Shown one piece after another: positions 35,082 through 43,562 of a DNA stretch of 64,000 bases; positions within the stretch are counted from its first letter, which is position 1, and each line of letters begins with the position of its first letter. The stretch spans positions 1 through 64,000 of the forward strand of contig JAFYHU010000062.1 of assembly GCA_017538965.1 (NCBI GenBank), read 5' to 3'. The translations under genes and the position numbers were made by a program. The notes under the pieces are model-generated. The model searched no databases and was not told the origin of the DNA. It was given only the letters and a program-made list of their open reading frames with translations. Source of the stretch: Oscillospiraceae bacterium. GTDB taxonomy: Bacteria; Bacillota; Clostridia; Oscillospirales; Oscillospiraceae.

Positions 35082-36041
35082 CTACGAGGCTGCAGGGAGG
35101 GAGTCGACCGGGACGGCGGAGGAGCGGACGGAGTCGGGGATGACGACGTCGCCGACTGCGTTAAAGTCGTACAGGTCGGCAACCAGGCTGCACTCGCTGA
35201 CATTGATCTTCATCATGCGGAGCGTCGCGGCGTCAATGCCGACATCGGCGGAGCCTTCCGCTTCCATCATCTGAGTCAGGTAGATTTCCATGGCGATGCC
35301 GACAACGCTCTGCATCATGTCGGTCATGTCAAAGGCGAGTCTCGTGATCAGGCCGCTCTGGTTGTCGATGCCGATGATGACGGGCATATCGCTGATGCCG
35401 GCCAGGTCTTCTTCGGTCAGTTCGGTTCCCATCTGCTCATTCAGCTGGTCGAGCAGCATCACGAGAGCGGTCCGGTCCTGAACATCGTTCATGGAGAGCT
35501 TGCCGCGATAGAGCGTGGCTTCCGAGCCCTTTACTTCCTCCGTGCCGATCTCTTCAAAGGTTTCGGCAATCGCCTTGAGCTGCTGAAGCTTGTCCTTGTC
35601 GAGATCGGTGATGCCGCCGATATCGAAGAGGCCGGTGAAGCCGGCGGAGTTCTCCCCATCGAGGGGCTGCTCCTTCAGGGTCCAGGTCTCGCCGCCGTCA
35701 TTCGACGAATAGGTCCGCACGAGGTCTCCGTCCTGCTCGACGTAGAGGAGCACGTCCGATTTCTCGTCCATCATGTCGAGGTGGAGGTCGCCCTTCATAA
35801 CGCCGTGGTCTTTGTCGATATCCAGGGTACCGGTGATTTCCATGGCCATATCCATCAGGGACATGCCGAGCATGTTCATGTCAAGGGCCATCACCATCGA
35901 AACGTCGGAACGGAAATTGTCCACCTTCTTCATCTTGTTGGCGGCTTTGGCCATTTTGGTCTCGAAGGCGGTGCAGCCGCTCAGGCCGAATACCAGCACC
36001 AGAACCAGCAGGACGGCCAGAATTCTTTTGGCGTACTTCAT
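35082..36041 (-). CDS. Secreted lipoprotein, function unknown
   Basis: A 319-residue lipoprotein: signal peptide with lipobox LSGC. The mature part has a repeated pattern of Met- and Asp-rich strands (MVMALDMNMLGMSLMDMAME, DLHLDMMDEKSDVLLYVEQD), like Firmicute outer-surface lipoproteins of the LppX/DUF6612 kind. AAAGGAG precedes the ATG at 36041. The stop codon (TAG) is provided by the repeat motif CTCCCTACG that borders it, so the C-terminus may have been trimmed or extended by repeat insertion. Confidence 0.75.
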   Translation of the reverse strand: MKYAKRILAVLLVLVLVFGLSGCTAFETKMAKAANKMKKVDNFRSDVSMVMALDMNMLGMSLMDMAMEITGTLDIDKDHGVMKGDLHLDMMDEKSDVLLYVEQDGDLVRTYSSNDGGETWTLKEQPLDGENSAGFTGLFDIGGITDLDKDKLQQLKAIAETFEEIGTEEVKGSEATLYRGKLSMNDVQDRTALVMLLDQLNEQMGTELTEEDLAGISDMPVIIGIDNQSGLITRLAFDMTDMMQSVVGIAMEIYLTQMMEAEGSADVGIDAATLRMMKINVSECSLVADLYDFNAVGDVVIPDSVRSSAVPVDSLPAAS

Positions 36042-36275
36042 TTTGTTCTCCTTTGCAATGATCATTTTTCGTTCTTCATCATAATACAAAGCCCCGGCCT
36101 TGGCAAGAAAGAAGCCCAACAATTCAGGAATTATTCAGAATTACGGGGGAGGGGAGGCCGGGAAATTTTCGTCAGAATGACCATTGCGGGATTTCGGGTT
36201 TTCTGCTATGATGCCGCGTGCGGTGGAAAGAATGAAACGGAAAATGAAAAAGATTGAAGAACCCGGAGGAATGAA

Positions 36276-36512
36276 ATGATTCGCTGCAAATTGTGCGACA
36301 CCTTACTGGAAACGAAACATCTGCGCAGAGACGGCTCGATTCTTTGCCCGGTCTGCGGACAGATTTACTGGCGAGAGGCTGTCCAGAAGGCCATGGATGC
36401 CACGAAGCTGCCGGAAACCGAGCAGCGCGCGGAAATGAGACACACGACGGTGACCGGACGCGCCGGCAGACACACCGTCAGCCTGAGAACCGTGCCCATC
36501 ACGGCGAGATAA
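36276..36512 (+). CDS. Small zinc-ribbon protein
   Basis: A 78-residue protein with CKLC near the N-terminus and CPVCGQIYW at about 25-33, four cysteines spaced to bind zinc. The C-terminal half is basic (TTVTGRAGRHTVSLRT). CGGAGG is well placed before the ATG, and a terminator follows. I do not recognise the family; nucleic-acid binding is possible. Confidence 0.7.
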   Translation: MIRCKLCDTLLETKHLRRDGSILCPVCGQIYWREAVQKAMDATKLPETEQRAEMRHTTVTGRAGRHTVSLRTVPITAR

Positions 36513-36520
36513 GCGTTCTA

Positions 36521-36550
36521 CCCCGAGCGGAAGCCCGGGGTTCTTTTTTC
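36521..36550 (+). terminator. Intrinsic terminator
   Basis: CCCCG (36521-36525) pairs with CGGGG (36536-36540), followed by TTCTTTTTT. Confidence 0.7.
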
Positions 36551-36665
36551 GGATTTCTTCCGCAGAAAGGCTGGAAAAAAGCCGAAGAATATGATAAACT
36601 AATAAAATACGGGAAAAAATCCGAGAAAGATATGAATATACGAACGGCGGGAGGAAGGAAGAACA

Positions 36666-38819
36666 ATGAGAAAACGGGCCGGATATGCCCGCGCGAAGCG
36701 GATTGCAGTGCTGTTGCTTTCCATAATCCTGGCGGCGGCATGCCTGCTGCCGGGGATCGCCTGCGCCCAGGAGACGGAGCGGAAGGTCGTGCGCGTCGGA
36801 TGGCATGAGCCCCCGTACTTCATCACGGATCAATACGGCAGGCACTCCGGCTATTCCTATGAATATCAGAGGAAGCTGGTGGCCTATACCGGATGGGAGT
36901 ATGAGTATGTGGAGGGCAGCTTTTCCGAGCTGCTGCAGATGCTGAAGGACGGCAAGATCGACCTGATGGCCAACATCTCGTACACCGAAGAGCGCGCCGA
37001 GCAGATGCTCTATGCTTCGCTGCCGATGGGATCGGAGGCCTACTACATCTTTACCGCGCCGGACAACACCGAGATCTCGCAGAATGATTACAGCACGCTG
37101 AACGGGAAGAAAGTCGGCGTGACAAAGGGAAGCTTTCAGGAGAGCCTGTTCCTCGACTGGGAAAAGAAGAACGGCGTTGAGGCAGAGCTGATCGAGCTCA
37201 GCGGCATGGAGGAAGAATCGCTGAAGCTGCTGGGAACGGAGCTGGATGCCTTCGTCACCGTCGAGGTGTACGGCGACCCGGAGAACAACACGCCGGTCTG
37301 CAAGATCGGATCATCGGATTTCTATTTCGCGGTCAGCAAGACCCGCCCCGACCTGCTGGTGGAGCTGAACGCGGCGATGAACCGCATTCAGGACGAAGAT
37401 ATTTATTATAATGAGGAGCTGCACGAAAAATATCTGAACAGCTCGGAAACCGACCTGTATCTGAGCACGAGGGAAAAAGAGTGGCTCGTGAACCACGGCA
37501 CGATCCGGGTGGGCTATCAGGACAACTATCTGGCATTCTGCGCGCAGGACAAGGATAACGGACAGCTGACGGGTGCTCTGAAGGACTATCTGGATACTGC
37601 GGCGAACGCGCTCGAGAACGCGAAGCTGAATTTTGAAGCCGTCTGCTTCCCGACCGCCTCCGCCGCCATCGAGGCCATGAAGAGGGGCGAGGTGGACTGC
37701 GTGTTCCCCGCCAACCTGACCGACAACGACGCGGAAGCGCTTGACGTGGTCATGACGCCGGCACTGATGCGTACAGAGATGGACGCGGTGGTGCGCGCGG
37801 CCGAGCAGAAGGAATTCATCAAAAAACAAGACGTGGTCGTGGCCGTCAACGAGGGCAACACCAACTACGACATGTGGCTCTCGGACAACTATCCCACCTG
37901 GCAGCGGGCGTACTTTGCCGACACGCCGACCGGCCTGGACGCCGTGGCCGCCGGGAAGGCCGACTGCGTGATCATCAGCAACTACCGCTTCAACAACATC
38001 TCCAAACAGTGCGAGAAGCTGCACCTGACCACGGTATATACCGGCGTGGACATGGACTACTGCTTCGCCGTCAACGAGGGTGATACCGAGCTGTATTCCA
38101 TCCTCGCGAGGGCCAACGAGGCGGTGCCGGACTCCGTTGTGCATACGGCTCTGACCTATTATTCCACCGAGGACGTAAAGGAGAGCTTCGGCGACATCAT
38201 CCGGGACAACCTGCTCACGGTGCTGGCCGCGATCGCGATAATCCTGCTGACGATTCTGATCCTGCTGGTGCGCAGCATCCACGCGGAGAAGAAGATCCTG
38301 GAGGAAGAGCATCTCGTGGAAGACCTGAACAAGCGCGTCTTCGTGGATCCGCTCACCCATGTCCGGAACAAGGCAGGCTTTGACGACTATATGCAGGACC
38401 TGCAGGACCGGCTGGATCAGAATGAAGAGATTCCCTTTGCCATCGCCACCTTCGACTGCGACAAGCTGAAAACGATCAACGACCAGAACGGGCACGACAA
38501 GGGCAACGTCTATCTCCAGGCGGCGAGCCGCCTGATCTGCCGCATCTTCCAGCACAGCCCCGTTTTCCGTGTCGGCGGAGACGAGTTCATGGTCGTGCTG
38601 CGTAACGAAGATCTGGAGAACCGGGAAGAGTTGGTCAGGCAGTTTGAAAGCACCCGGGAAGAGATCTGCGCGAAGGCGGAGAACAAGTGGGAAGAAGTGC
38701 ATGTCTCGCTGGGAATTGCGGTGTATGATCCGGAGGTCGACAGTTCCGCCAACGACACGGTACGGCGCGCGGACAAGATCATGTACGAGAACAAACGCTC
38801 GGGGAGAAACACCATCTGA
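36666..38819 (+). CDS. Diguanylate cyclase with two periplasmic-binding-protein-like sensor domains
   Basis: A 717-residue membrane protein. Signal/anchor (about 10-35), then two SBP_bac_3-type solute-binding domains outside the membrane (about 40-265 and 275-515; each opens with RVGWHEPPYF or RVGYQDNYLA), a membrane helix (about 518-542) and a GGDEF domain with VGGDEF at 636-641. It probably reads amino acids or similar solutes and answers by making c-di-GMP. The degenerate linker HVRNKAG replaces the usual GLxNR. GGAGGAAGG precedes the ATG. Confidence 0.9.
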   Translation: MRKRAGYARAKRIAVLLLSIILAAACLLPGIACAQETERKVVRVGWHEPPYFITDQYGRHSGYSYEYQRKLVAYTGWEYEYVEGSFSELLQMLKDGKIDLMANISYTEERAEQMLYASLPMGSEAYYIFTAPDNTEISQNDYSTLNGKKVGVTKGSFQESLFLDWEKKNGVEAELIELSGMEEESLKLLGTELDAFVTVEVYGDPENNTPVCKIGSSDFYFAVSKTRPDLLVELNAAMNRIQDEDIYYNEELHEKYLNSSETDLYLSTREKEWLVNHGTIRVGYQDNYLAFCAQDKDNGQLTGALKDYLDTAANALENAKLNFEAVCFPTASAAIEAMKRGEVDCVFPANLTDNDAEALDVVMTPALMRTEMDAVVRAAEQKEFIKKQDVVVAVNEGNTNYDMWLSDNYPTWQRAYFADTPTGLDAVAAGKADCVIISNYRFNNISKQCEKLHLTTVYTGVDMDYCFAVNEGDTELYSILARANEAVPDSVVHTALTYYSTEDVKESFGDIIRDNLLTVLAAIAIILLTILILLVRSIHAEKKILEEEHLVEDLNKRVFVDPLTHVRNKAGFDDYMQDLQDRLDQNEEIPFAIATFDCDKLKTINDQNGHDKGNVYLQAASRLICRIFQHSPVFRVGGDEFMVVLRNEDLENREELVRQFESTREEICAKAENKWEEVHVSLGIAVYDPEVDSSANDTVRRADKIMYENKRSGRNTI

Positions 38820-38839
38820 GCAGACAGAGTATAAACGGA

Positions 38840-38865
38840 CAGCCGGCTCCTTTCGGAGCCGGCTG
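38840..38865 (+). terminator. Intrinsic terminator
   Basis: CAGCCGGCTCC (38840-38850) pairs with GGAGCCGGCTG (38855-38865), then CCTGTTTG; it serves both convergent genes. Confidence 0.8.
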
Positions 38866-38881
38866 CCTGTTTGTGTGCGGG

Positions 38882-40585
38882 TTAACTGTTGATGGGGACG
38901 CCGCCGTAGATGTCGACGGAATTGTCGCCGCCCTGGTAGGTCACGCCGCCGATGAAGGGACCCGGGTCATCATCGTCGTCATCGTTGTCGGGAATGATCA
39001 GGCCCTGGTTGCCGTAGATATCTACGCGGTAGATATTGTCGCTGCTGGGATAGTTGTGGTAATAGACCACCGCGGAGCAGCCGTCGTAGAACTGGCCTTC
39101 CACGTTGCAGATTCCGGCATCGACATAGACCTGGCTGCCGTCGTCCAGATTGATGGCATAGCCGCCGCCGGCATTATAGGCAAGACCATTCTCGCTGCCG
39201 TCGGTGAGGAGACCCTGATTGCCCCACATATCCACGCGGTAGATGTTGTCGCTGGTGGGAGAGTCGGTGTAATAGACCATCGCGGAGCAGCCGTCGTAGA
39301 ACTGGCCTTCAATGTTGCAGATTCCGGCATCGACATAGACGTTGCCGCCGTTCTGCAGATAGATAGAATAGCCGCCGCCGGCATTATAGGCGGAACCGCT
39401 CATGGTTCCGTAGTACGGCGTGGGAGGAACCGGGGGTACAGGAGGCGTAGGAGTATCCTGAACGTACATGTAAGCGGTGCTGGTGCGGGCGGTCTGACCC
39501 TGGAAATAGAAGGTGCAGTAAGCGCCCCAGCCGTTCATCCAGGACTCCAGCTTGCAGACGGTGATGGTCGTGCTGTACTCGCCGGTGACATAGGCATTGG
39601 AGCCGGAAACGAAGTTCGCGGGCGAATATTCGCCGCCGTTCGGGGAGACGAAGGTCCAGTTCAGGGACTCGTAGGCGTTGGCGCAGGCGACGAAGATGGC
39701 GTTTTCGCCAACTTTCCGGTTCTCATTGGTCGGGTTCTTCGTGATCAGGAGATAGGTCGGCTTGGGCTGGGGCTGGGGAGTGGGCACAGGGGTCGGAGCC
39801 GGAGTCGGGTTTGTTCCGGTACCGCCCAGGGCGACCGGCTTCGGGACCGGGAAGACCTCGGTCGGCTCTCTGGTGCCGAGGAAGACCTCATAGCTCTCGG
39901 TCAGATGGTTCAGGTCCGTCACCTTGTCGGCGGTCAGCCACTCGAAGGCCGTGTTGCTTCTGTCGGCGCCGGCAAAGGCGTCATTGCCCGCGGCGTTGTA
40001 CTGGTCGGCCGAAATGGAAAGACCTTTCATATCCGTGTGCGTGACGTTCTTCTGACCGTTCTGGATCACGGTGTGCTCAAGGGCATAGGGGTCATAGCCC
40101 AGGATGCCGTTTTTCAGGTTGACGGCGGTTTTGATGGTGTAGACTTCGGTGTCGGACATGACAATGTTGTCATAGACCATGTAGTACCAGGTGTCGGTGT
40201 CCTTGACATGATAGGTGTCGACCGTGTCGGTCATGATGTCGGGGAAGGACTCCTCGTCATTCTTGTCCAGGCGGACCTCATTCAGGGCCGTGCCGTCCTG
40301 GCTGACCGTCCAGATTTTCAGGTTGGTCGAACGATCCGTCGGATGCAGCGAGGCCGCAAGGAATTCCAGGCAGCCGTCGTGATCCAGGTCCGTGACGCAG
40401 TAGTACCAGGGGTTCACGGTGTTTTTCTGCATCAGCGTGCTGTCAACCTGGGAAGAGATCAGCTTCAGCTGATCCTTGGGACTCAGGGCCGGGCCGTCGG
40501 CGGAGGCCGACACGCCGGCACTGAGCGCCAGCGAGAACAGCATGGCCAGCGTCAGCAGGATGCTCAGATAGCTTTTTCTTTTCAT
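38882..40585 (-). CDS. Secreted multi-domain repeat protein
   Basis: A 567-residue exported protein. Signal peptide (KRKSYLSILLTLAMLFSLAL), an N-terminal domain (about 30-240) with the EF-hand-like DLDHDGCLEFL, a Pro/Thr linker PTPAPTPVPTPQPQPKPT, an Ig-like region (about 280-380), a second Pro-rich hinge, and two tandem units of about 68 residues (AYNAGGGYSIYLQNGGNVYV... to VDMWGNQGLL, then again to VDIYGNQGLI), ending in a poly-Asp stretch. It resembles gut Firmicute surface proteins of unknown function. GAGGAG precedes the start. Confidence 0.75.
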   Translation of the reverse strand: MKRKSYLSILLTLAMLFSLALSAGVSASADGPALSPKDQLKLISSQVDSTLMQKNTVNPWYYCVTDLDHDGCLEFLAASLHPTDRSTNLKIWTVSQDGTALNEVRLDKNDEESFPDIMTDTVDTYHVKDTDTWYYMVYDNIVMSDTEVYTIKTAVNLKNGILGYDPYALEHTVIQNGQKNVTHTDMKGLSISADQYNAAGNDAFAGADRSNTAFEWLTADKVTDLNHLTESYEVFLGTREPTEVFPVPKPVALGGTGTNPTPAPTPVPTPQPQPKPTYLLITKNPTNENRKVGENAIFVACANAYESLNWTFVSPNGGEYSPANFVSGSNAYVTGEYSTTITVCKLESWMNGWGAYCTFYFQGQTARTSTAYMYVQDTPTPPVPPVPPTPYYGTMSGSAYNAGGGYSIYLQNGGNVYVDAGICNIEGQFYDGCSAMVYYTDSPTSDNIYRVDMWGNQGLLTDGSENGLAYNAGGGYAINLDDGSQVYVDAGICNVEGQFYDGCSAVVYYHNYPSSDNIYRVDIYGNQGLIIPDNDDDDDDPGPFIGGVTYQGGDNSVDIYGGVPINS

Positions 40586-40629
40586 TGTTTTCTCCTCTCT
40601 CGTATATGTTTTTTAAGGATTTCCGTTTC

Positions 40630-41229
40630 TTATTCCCGGAACGCTTCGGCGCTGCGGGCGGCTTCACAGATCAGCTTCACGCAGGCGTCATAGCCCAGAA
40701 TGCCGGTGTCCAGGCAGAGATGATAGTTTTTGCTGTCGCCCCACTTTTTCCCGGTGAACGACTCGTAATAGGCACGACGGGCTGCGTCGGTCTTATGCAT
40801 CTTCTTCTGAATCTCGGTGGGATTGTCGCTGCCGATCAGGCTGCCGACCCGCACCGCGCGGTGAATCTCGCTGGCATAGAGGAAGATGTTCAGAGAAAGG
40901 AGGCCTGCCTTTTCCAGAATGTCGTCGGCGGAACGGCCGAGAATGACGCAGGGGCCTTTCAGGGCAAACTCGACGATGCTGCGCTGCTCAATCGAGCGGA
41001 TCGAATTCTGATGATCGACATAGGCGGCGGGCGAGATCATGCGCAGGAACATCTCCGTACGGGAGATTTCCTCTTCCACCTGCCGGATTTCTTCCATCTC
41101 CATGCCGCTTTCCCTGACGGCGGCCCGGATGATATCCTTATCGTAAAATTCGAAGCCGAGCTCTTCGGCGACGCGTTTGCCGATGGTATGTCCGCCCGCG
41201 CCGTATTCTCTGCTGATGGTAATAATCAT
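40630..41229 (-). CDS. Cytidylate-kinase-like protein
   Basis: A 199-residue P-loop kinase of the cytidylate kinase-like family (PF13189). Phosphate-binding MIITISREYGAGGHTIGKRV at the very N-terminus is followed by LGRSADDIL and AKLI-like helical lid; the nucleotide-monophosphate specificity is not certain since this family differs from true Cmk. Its ATG overlaps the stop of the upstream small protein by 4 bases, indicating translational coupling. Confidence 0.88.
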   Translation of the reverse strand: MIITISREYGAGGHTIGKRVAEELGFEFYDKDIIRAAVRESGMEMEEIRQVEEEISRTEMFLRMISPAAYVDHQNSIRSIEQRSIVEFALKGPCVILGRSADDILEKAGLLSLNIFLYASEIHRAVRVGSLIGSDNPTEIQKKMHKTDAARRAYYESFTGKKWGDSKNYHLCLDTGILGYDACVKLICEAARSAEAFRE

Positions 41230-41435
41230 GGCTTAGATCCTCCTGCTGTTCCAATATTCGGAATCTGCGGGTGATATTTGGCGTTGTGCTCTTTCTTCGC
41301 CCGGTCGAGGGAATAGATCATGTTCAGATGAATCGTCTTTCCGCAGTACTCACAGTAGAAAGCCGAGACGAATTTTTCCCTTTTGCCTGCGCCGCCGATG
41401 GTCCGGTTCAGGTCTTCCGCGTGAACGGATTCCAC
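41226..41435 (-). CDS. Small Cys-pair protein, unknown
   Basis: A 69-residue protein from a GTG start with GAGGAGG eight bases upstream. It has CEYCGKTIHLN and a following H-x-x-x-H-like stretch (AKKEHNAKYH), giving a possible C2H2-type zinc site. It lies between the Ser/Arg-rich protein and the kinase-like gene in a tight operon. No known function. Confidence 0.65.
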   Translation of the reverse strand: MESVHAEDLNRTIGGAGKREKFVSAFYCEYCGKTIHLNMIYSLDRAKKEHNAKYHPQIPNIGTAGGSKP

Positions 41436-41451
41436 AGGTCATTCCTCCTCT

Positions 41452-42630
41452 TTATGCAATGTACCAGAGACGGGAAACGTCATAGCCCGAAGGCAGGGCG
41501 ACCCAGTTGCCCTGGGTGGCCTCGATGAACCAGCCGTCGTCGTAATGTTCCATCCAGCCGTAATCGCCGTAGTCGGAAGAGATTCCCTCGTACCAGTACT
41601 GCCAGATGCGGGCATCGTTATTGTAGCCGAGATAACAGTCGCTCGCGGCGTCGTAATAACAGTCATAGTCGTTGTACCACTGCAGAACCTTGTCGCCGCT
41701 TTTGGCGCCGGAAGGCGCATAGGTGTAGACGTTTCCGCCGGCGCTGTTGAGATAGAGCGTGTCGCCGAGAAGCACGGGGGCCGAAGCGTTGGTGCCGGAG
41801 GACTCGGTGATCGTGAGCGGCTCGACCGTACCGGTCTGATGCTGGGGTTTCTGCGAAGGGCCGGATCCGATGCTTCGGAACAGAATGATCGCCGCGAGCG
41901 CGCCGACGACCCAGGGCCAGGTCTTTTTCTTCTTTTTCGTGGCCTGGTTCCCGTTCCGGAACGCGTGTTCCAGAGATTCGGCCGAGTTGTAAACATGGGT
42001 GTTTTCGGCCTGCTGATTCAGAACATCGTCCAGCTCCGAGCGGATTTCCATGGTGCCGCCGCAGTGGGGGCATTCCAGGTTCTTCATGGCCTCGTCGCCG
42101 GCGTCCAGATTCAGAATCGTCTCACGGTCGCAGTAGGGGCAGTGGCAGACGACGTTTTCGTAGCGGCCGTTTTTCTCAAAGGCGACATTTTCGTAGTACT
42201 GCCCGTTTTCGTCGTAATAGCCTTTCTCATAGCTGGTGCCGGTCGATTCGTCCACCCAGGATTCGGGATAGTAGACATAGTCATGCCGGCGTCCGTAATA
42301 ATAGGTCGGGCGTCTGGTACCGGCGATGAGAAAACCGAGAGGCTGGTTGATGCGCGGCCGATGTTGGATCGGCTGCGGGGCCGGAGCGGGCATCGGGCGG
42401 GAAGCCCGGAAAGACGGCGTTGTGCTGCGGCTGGTGGTCGAGCGCTTCGAAGGGCCGCGGGAAGAAGAGGAGGACATCCAGCCTGAACCCGAACTCGAAG
42501 AGCGGGAAGAGGAGGAACGGCTGCTCGAGGAGGAACGCGAAGACGAGGAACGGAAAGAGGACGAGGAATGCGAACTCGACGACCGCGAACTCGAGGAGCG
42601 GGAAGAGGAAGAACGGGATGACGGGGGCAT
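41452..42630 (-). CDS. Ser/Arg-rich zinc-ribbon membrane protein
   Basis: A 392-residue protein. The first 55 residues are nearly pure Ser and Arg in RSSSS units, an unusual low-complexity tail. Then follow a YG-rich region, a zinc ribbon (CHCPYCDRE...ECPHCGGTME at about 163-195), one membrane helix (about 240-258, TWPWVVGALAAIILF) and an extracytoplasmic Tyr/Trp/Asp-rich domain. AAGGGTGA precedes the ATG. The gene opens an operon of three to four genes. Function unknown; the SR tail could bind RNA, membrane phospholipid or be phosphorylated. Confidence 0.72.
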   Translation of the reverse strand: MPPSSRSSSSRSSSSRSSSSHSSSSFRSSSSRSSSSSRSSSSRSSSSGSGWMSSSSSRGPSKRSTTSRSTTPSFRASRPMPAPAPQPIQHRPRINQPLGFLIAGTRRPTYYYGRRHDYVYYPESWVDESTGTSYEKGYYDENGQYYENVAFEKNGRYENVVCHCPYCDRETILNLDAGDEAMKNLECPHCGGTMEIRSELDDVLNQQAENTHVYNSAESLEHAFRNGNQATKKKKKTWPWVVGALAAIILFRSIGSGPSQKPQHQTGTVEPLTITESSGTNASAPVLLGDTLYLNSAGGNVYTYAPSGAKSGDKVLQWYNDYDCYYDAASDCYLGYNNDARIWQYWYEGISSDYGDYGWMEHYDDGWFIEATQGNWVALPSGYDVSRLWYIA

Positions 42631-42716
42631 GGAATCACCCTTTCGTTGGAGAACAGTTTTCTACTTTATATTTTATGCGGTTTTGGAGGAAAAGTAAAGA
42701 AAATTCTATGGGAGAG

Positions 42717-42743
42717 TGAAACGAGGAACCGTCCCCTGTTTCA
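42717..42743. repeat. REP-like palindrome (family D)
   Basis: TGAAAC (42717-42722) and GTTTCA (42738-42743) with core GAGGAACCGTCCCCT. It supplies the stop codon of the traX-like gene. Confidence 0.65.
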
Positions 42744-43445
42744 TTTGAGAAGCCAGAGGAGGAAGAGGTGGGCAGGGTAGAAGAGATAAAAAAGCCATTT
42801 GAGGGGGCGGCCGGGTTCACCGTTGTACAGGGAGAGGAAGGGGAGAAAGAGAAACATGCCGAGCTGCCAGATCTCGCCGTACCAGGGCAGGCCGATTCTG
42901 AGAAAATGCAGGCAGGGGGCGGCGACCATGATCAAGCTGATCAGCGCGTAGAAGCGGCGCTGCAGGGGGCGGTTATCGGCATTGCGGAAGAAAAACCAGG
43001 CCAGCAGCGGGCCGACCAGGCCCCAGTCAAAGCGGATAGTCAGGAGAATCAGGGCGAAAACGACCGCGAAATTCAGACCGCGGTTTTCGATTTTCTCGCT
43101 CGCGCTCAGGACCAGGAAAGAGACAAAGAGGGTCAGAATGACGTTGTAATCCGGGTAGAGGAGACTGTGGCCGCGGACGAGGGCATAGGGGATCTGGGAG
43201 ATCAGACCGAAAAGCAGCAGGCGCAGGCCGTATCTTTCCCGGGAGGAGGTACGCCGAAAGCCCTCGGAGAGGAAAAAGAACATGGTTGGCCCGGTCAGGC
43301 GGCCGAAGAAACGCATCAGAGCAAAGAGACCGAAGAGATCCGGCCGGCGGCCCGGGGAAAGCAGGAACAGGGCGACATGATCGACGGCCATGGCGAAAAT
43401 GGCGATCAGCTTCATTTCTGTTCGGTTCAGGCCCCGTGCTTCCAT
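42741..43445 (-). CDS. TraX-family membrane protein
   Basis: A 234-residue polytopic protein with about eight hydrophobic helices. The start LNRTEMKLIAIFAMAVDHVA, and PTMFFFLSEGFRRTSS match the TraX family, named for the F-pilin acetyltransferase but widespread in Firmicutes away from conjugation genes. GGAGATG lies before the ATG. Alone between convergent/divergent neighbours, its role is unclear. Confidence 0.88.
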   Translation of the reverse strand: MEARGLNRTEMKLIAIFAMAVDHVALFLLSPGRRPDLFGLFALMRFFGRLTGPTMFFFLSEGFRRTSSRERYGLRLLLFGLISQIPYALVRGHSLLYPDYNVILTLFVSFLVLSASEKIENRGLNFAVVFALILLTIRFDWGLVGPLLAWFFFRNADNRPLQRRFYALISLIMVAAPCLHFLRIGLPWYGEIWQLGMFLFLPFLSLYNGEPGRPLKWLFYLFYPAHLFLLWLLK

Positions 43446-43480
43446 GCGGCATCTCCATTTGTAAAAACTGTGCGGAACGG

Positions 43481-43509
43481 TTGACGAATTTCCGGTTTTA
43501 AGGTATAGT
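43481..43509 (+). promoter_or_regulatory. Promoter of the SBP-EAL-araM-araL operon
   Basis: TTGACG (43481-43486), 17-base spacer, TATAGT (43504-43509). Confidence 0.75.
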
Positions 43510-43562
43510 TATCATAGCGTAATTATACACAGATTTCAAGCTGCAAGGACGGAAGAACCGCT

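Noticed and set aside
34767-36257. 496-codon frame on the plus strand over the lipoprotein gene
   Set aside because: Antisense to a gene with clear signal peptide, lipobox and ribosome site.
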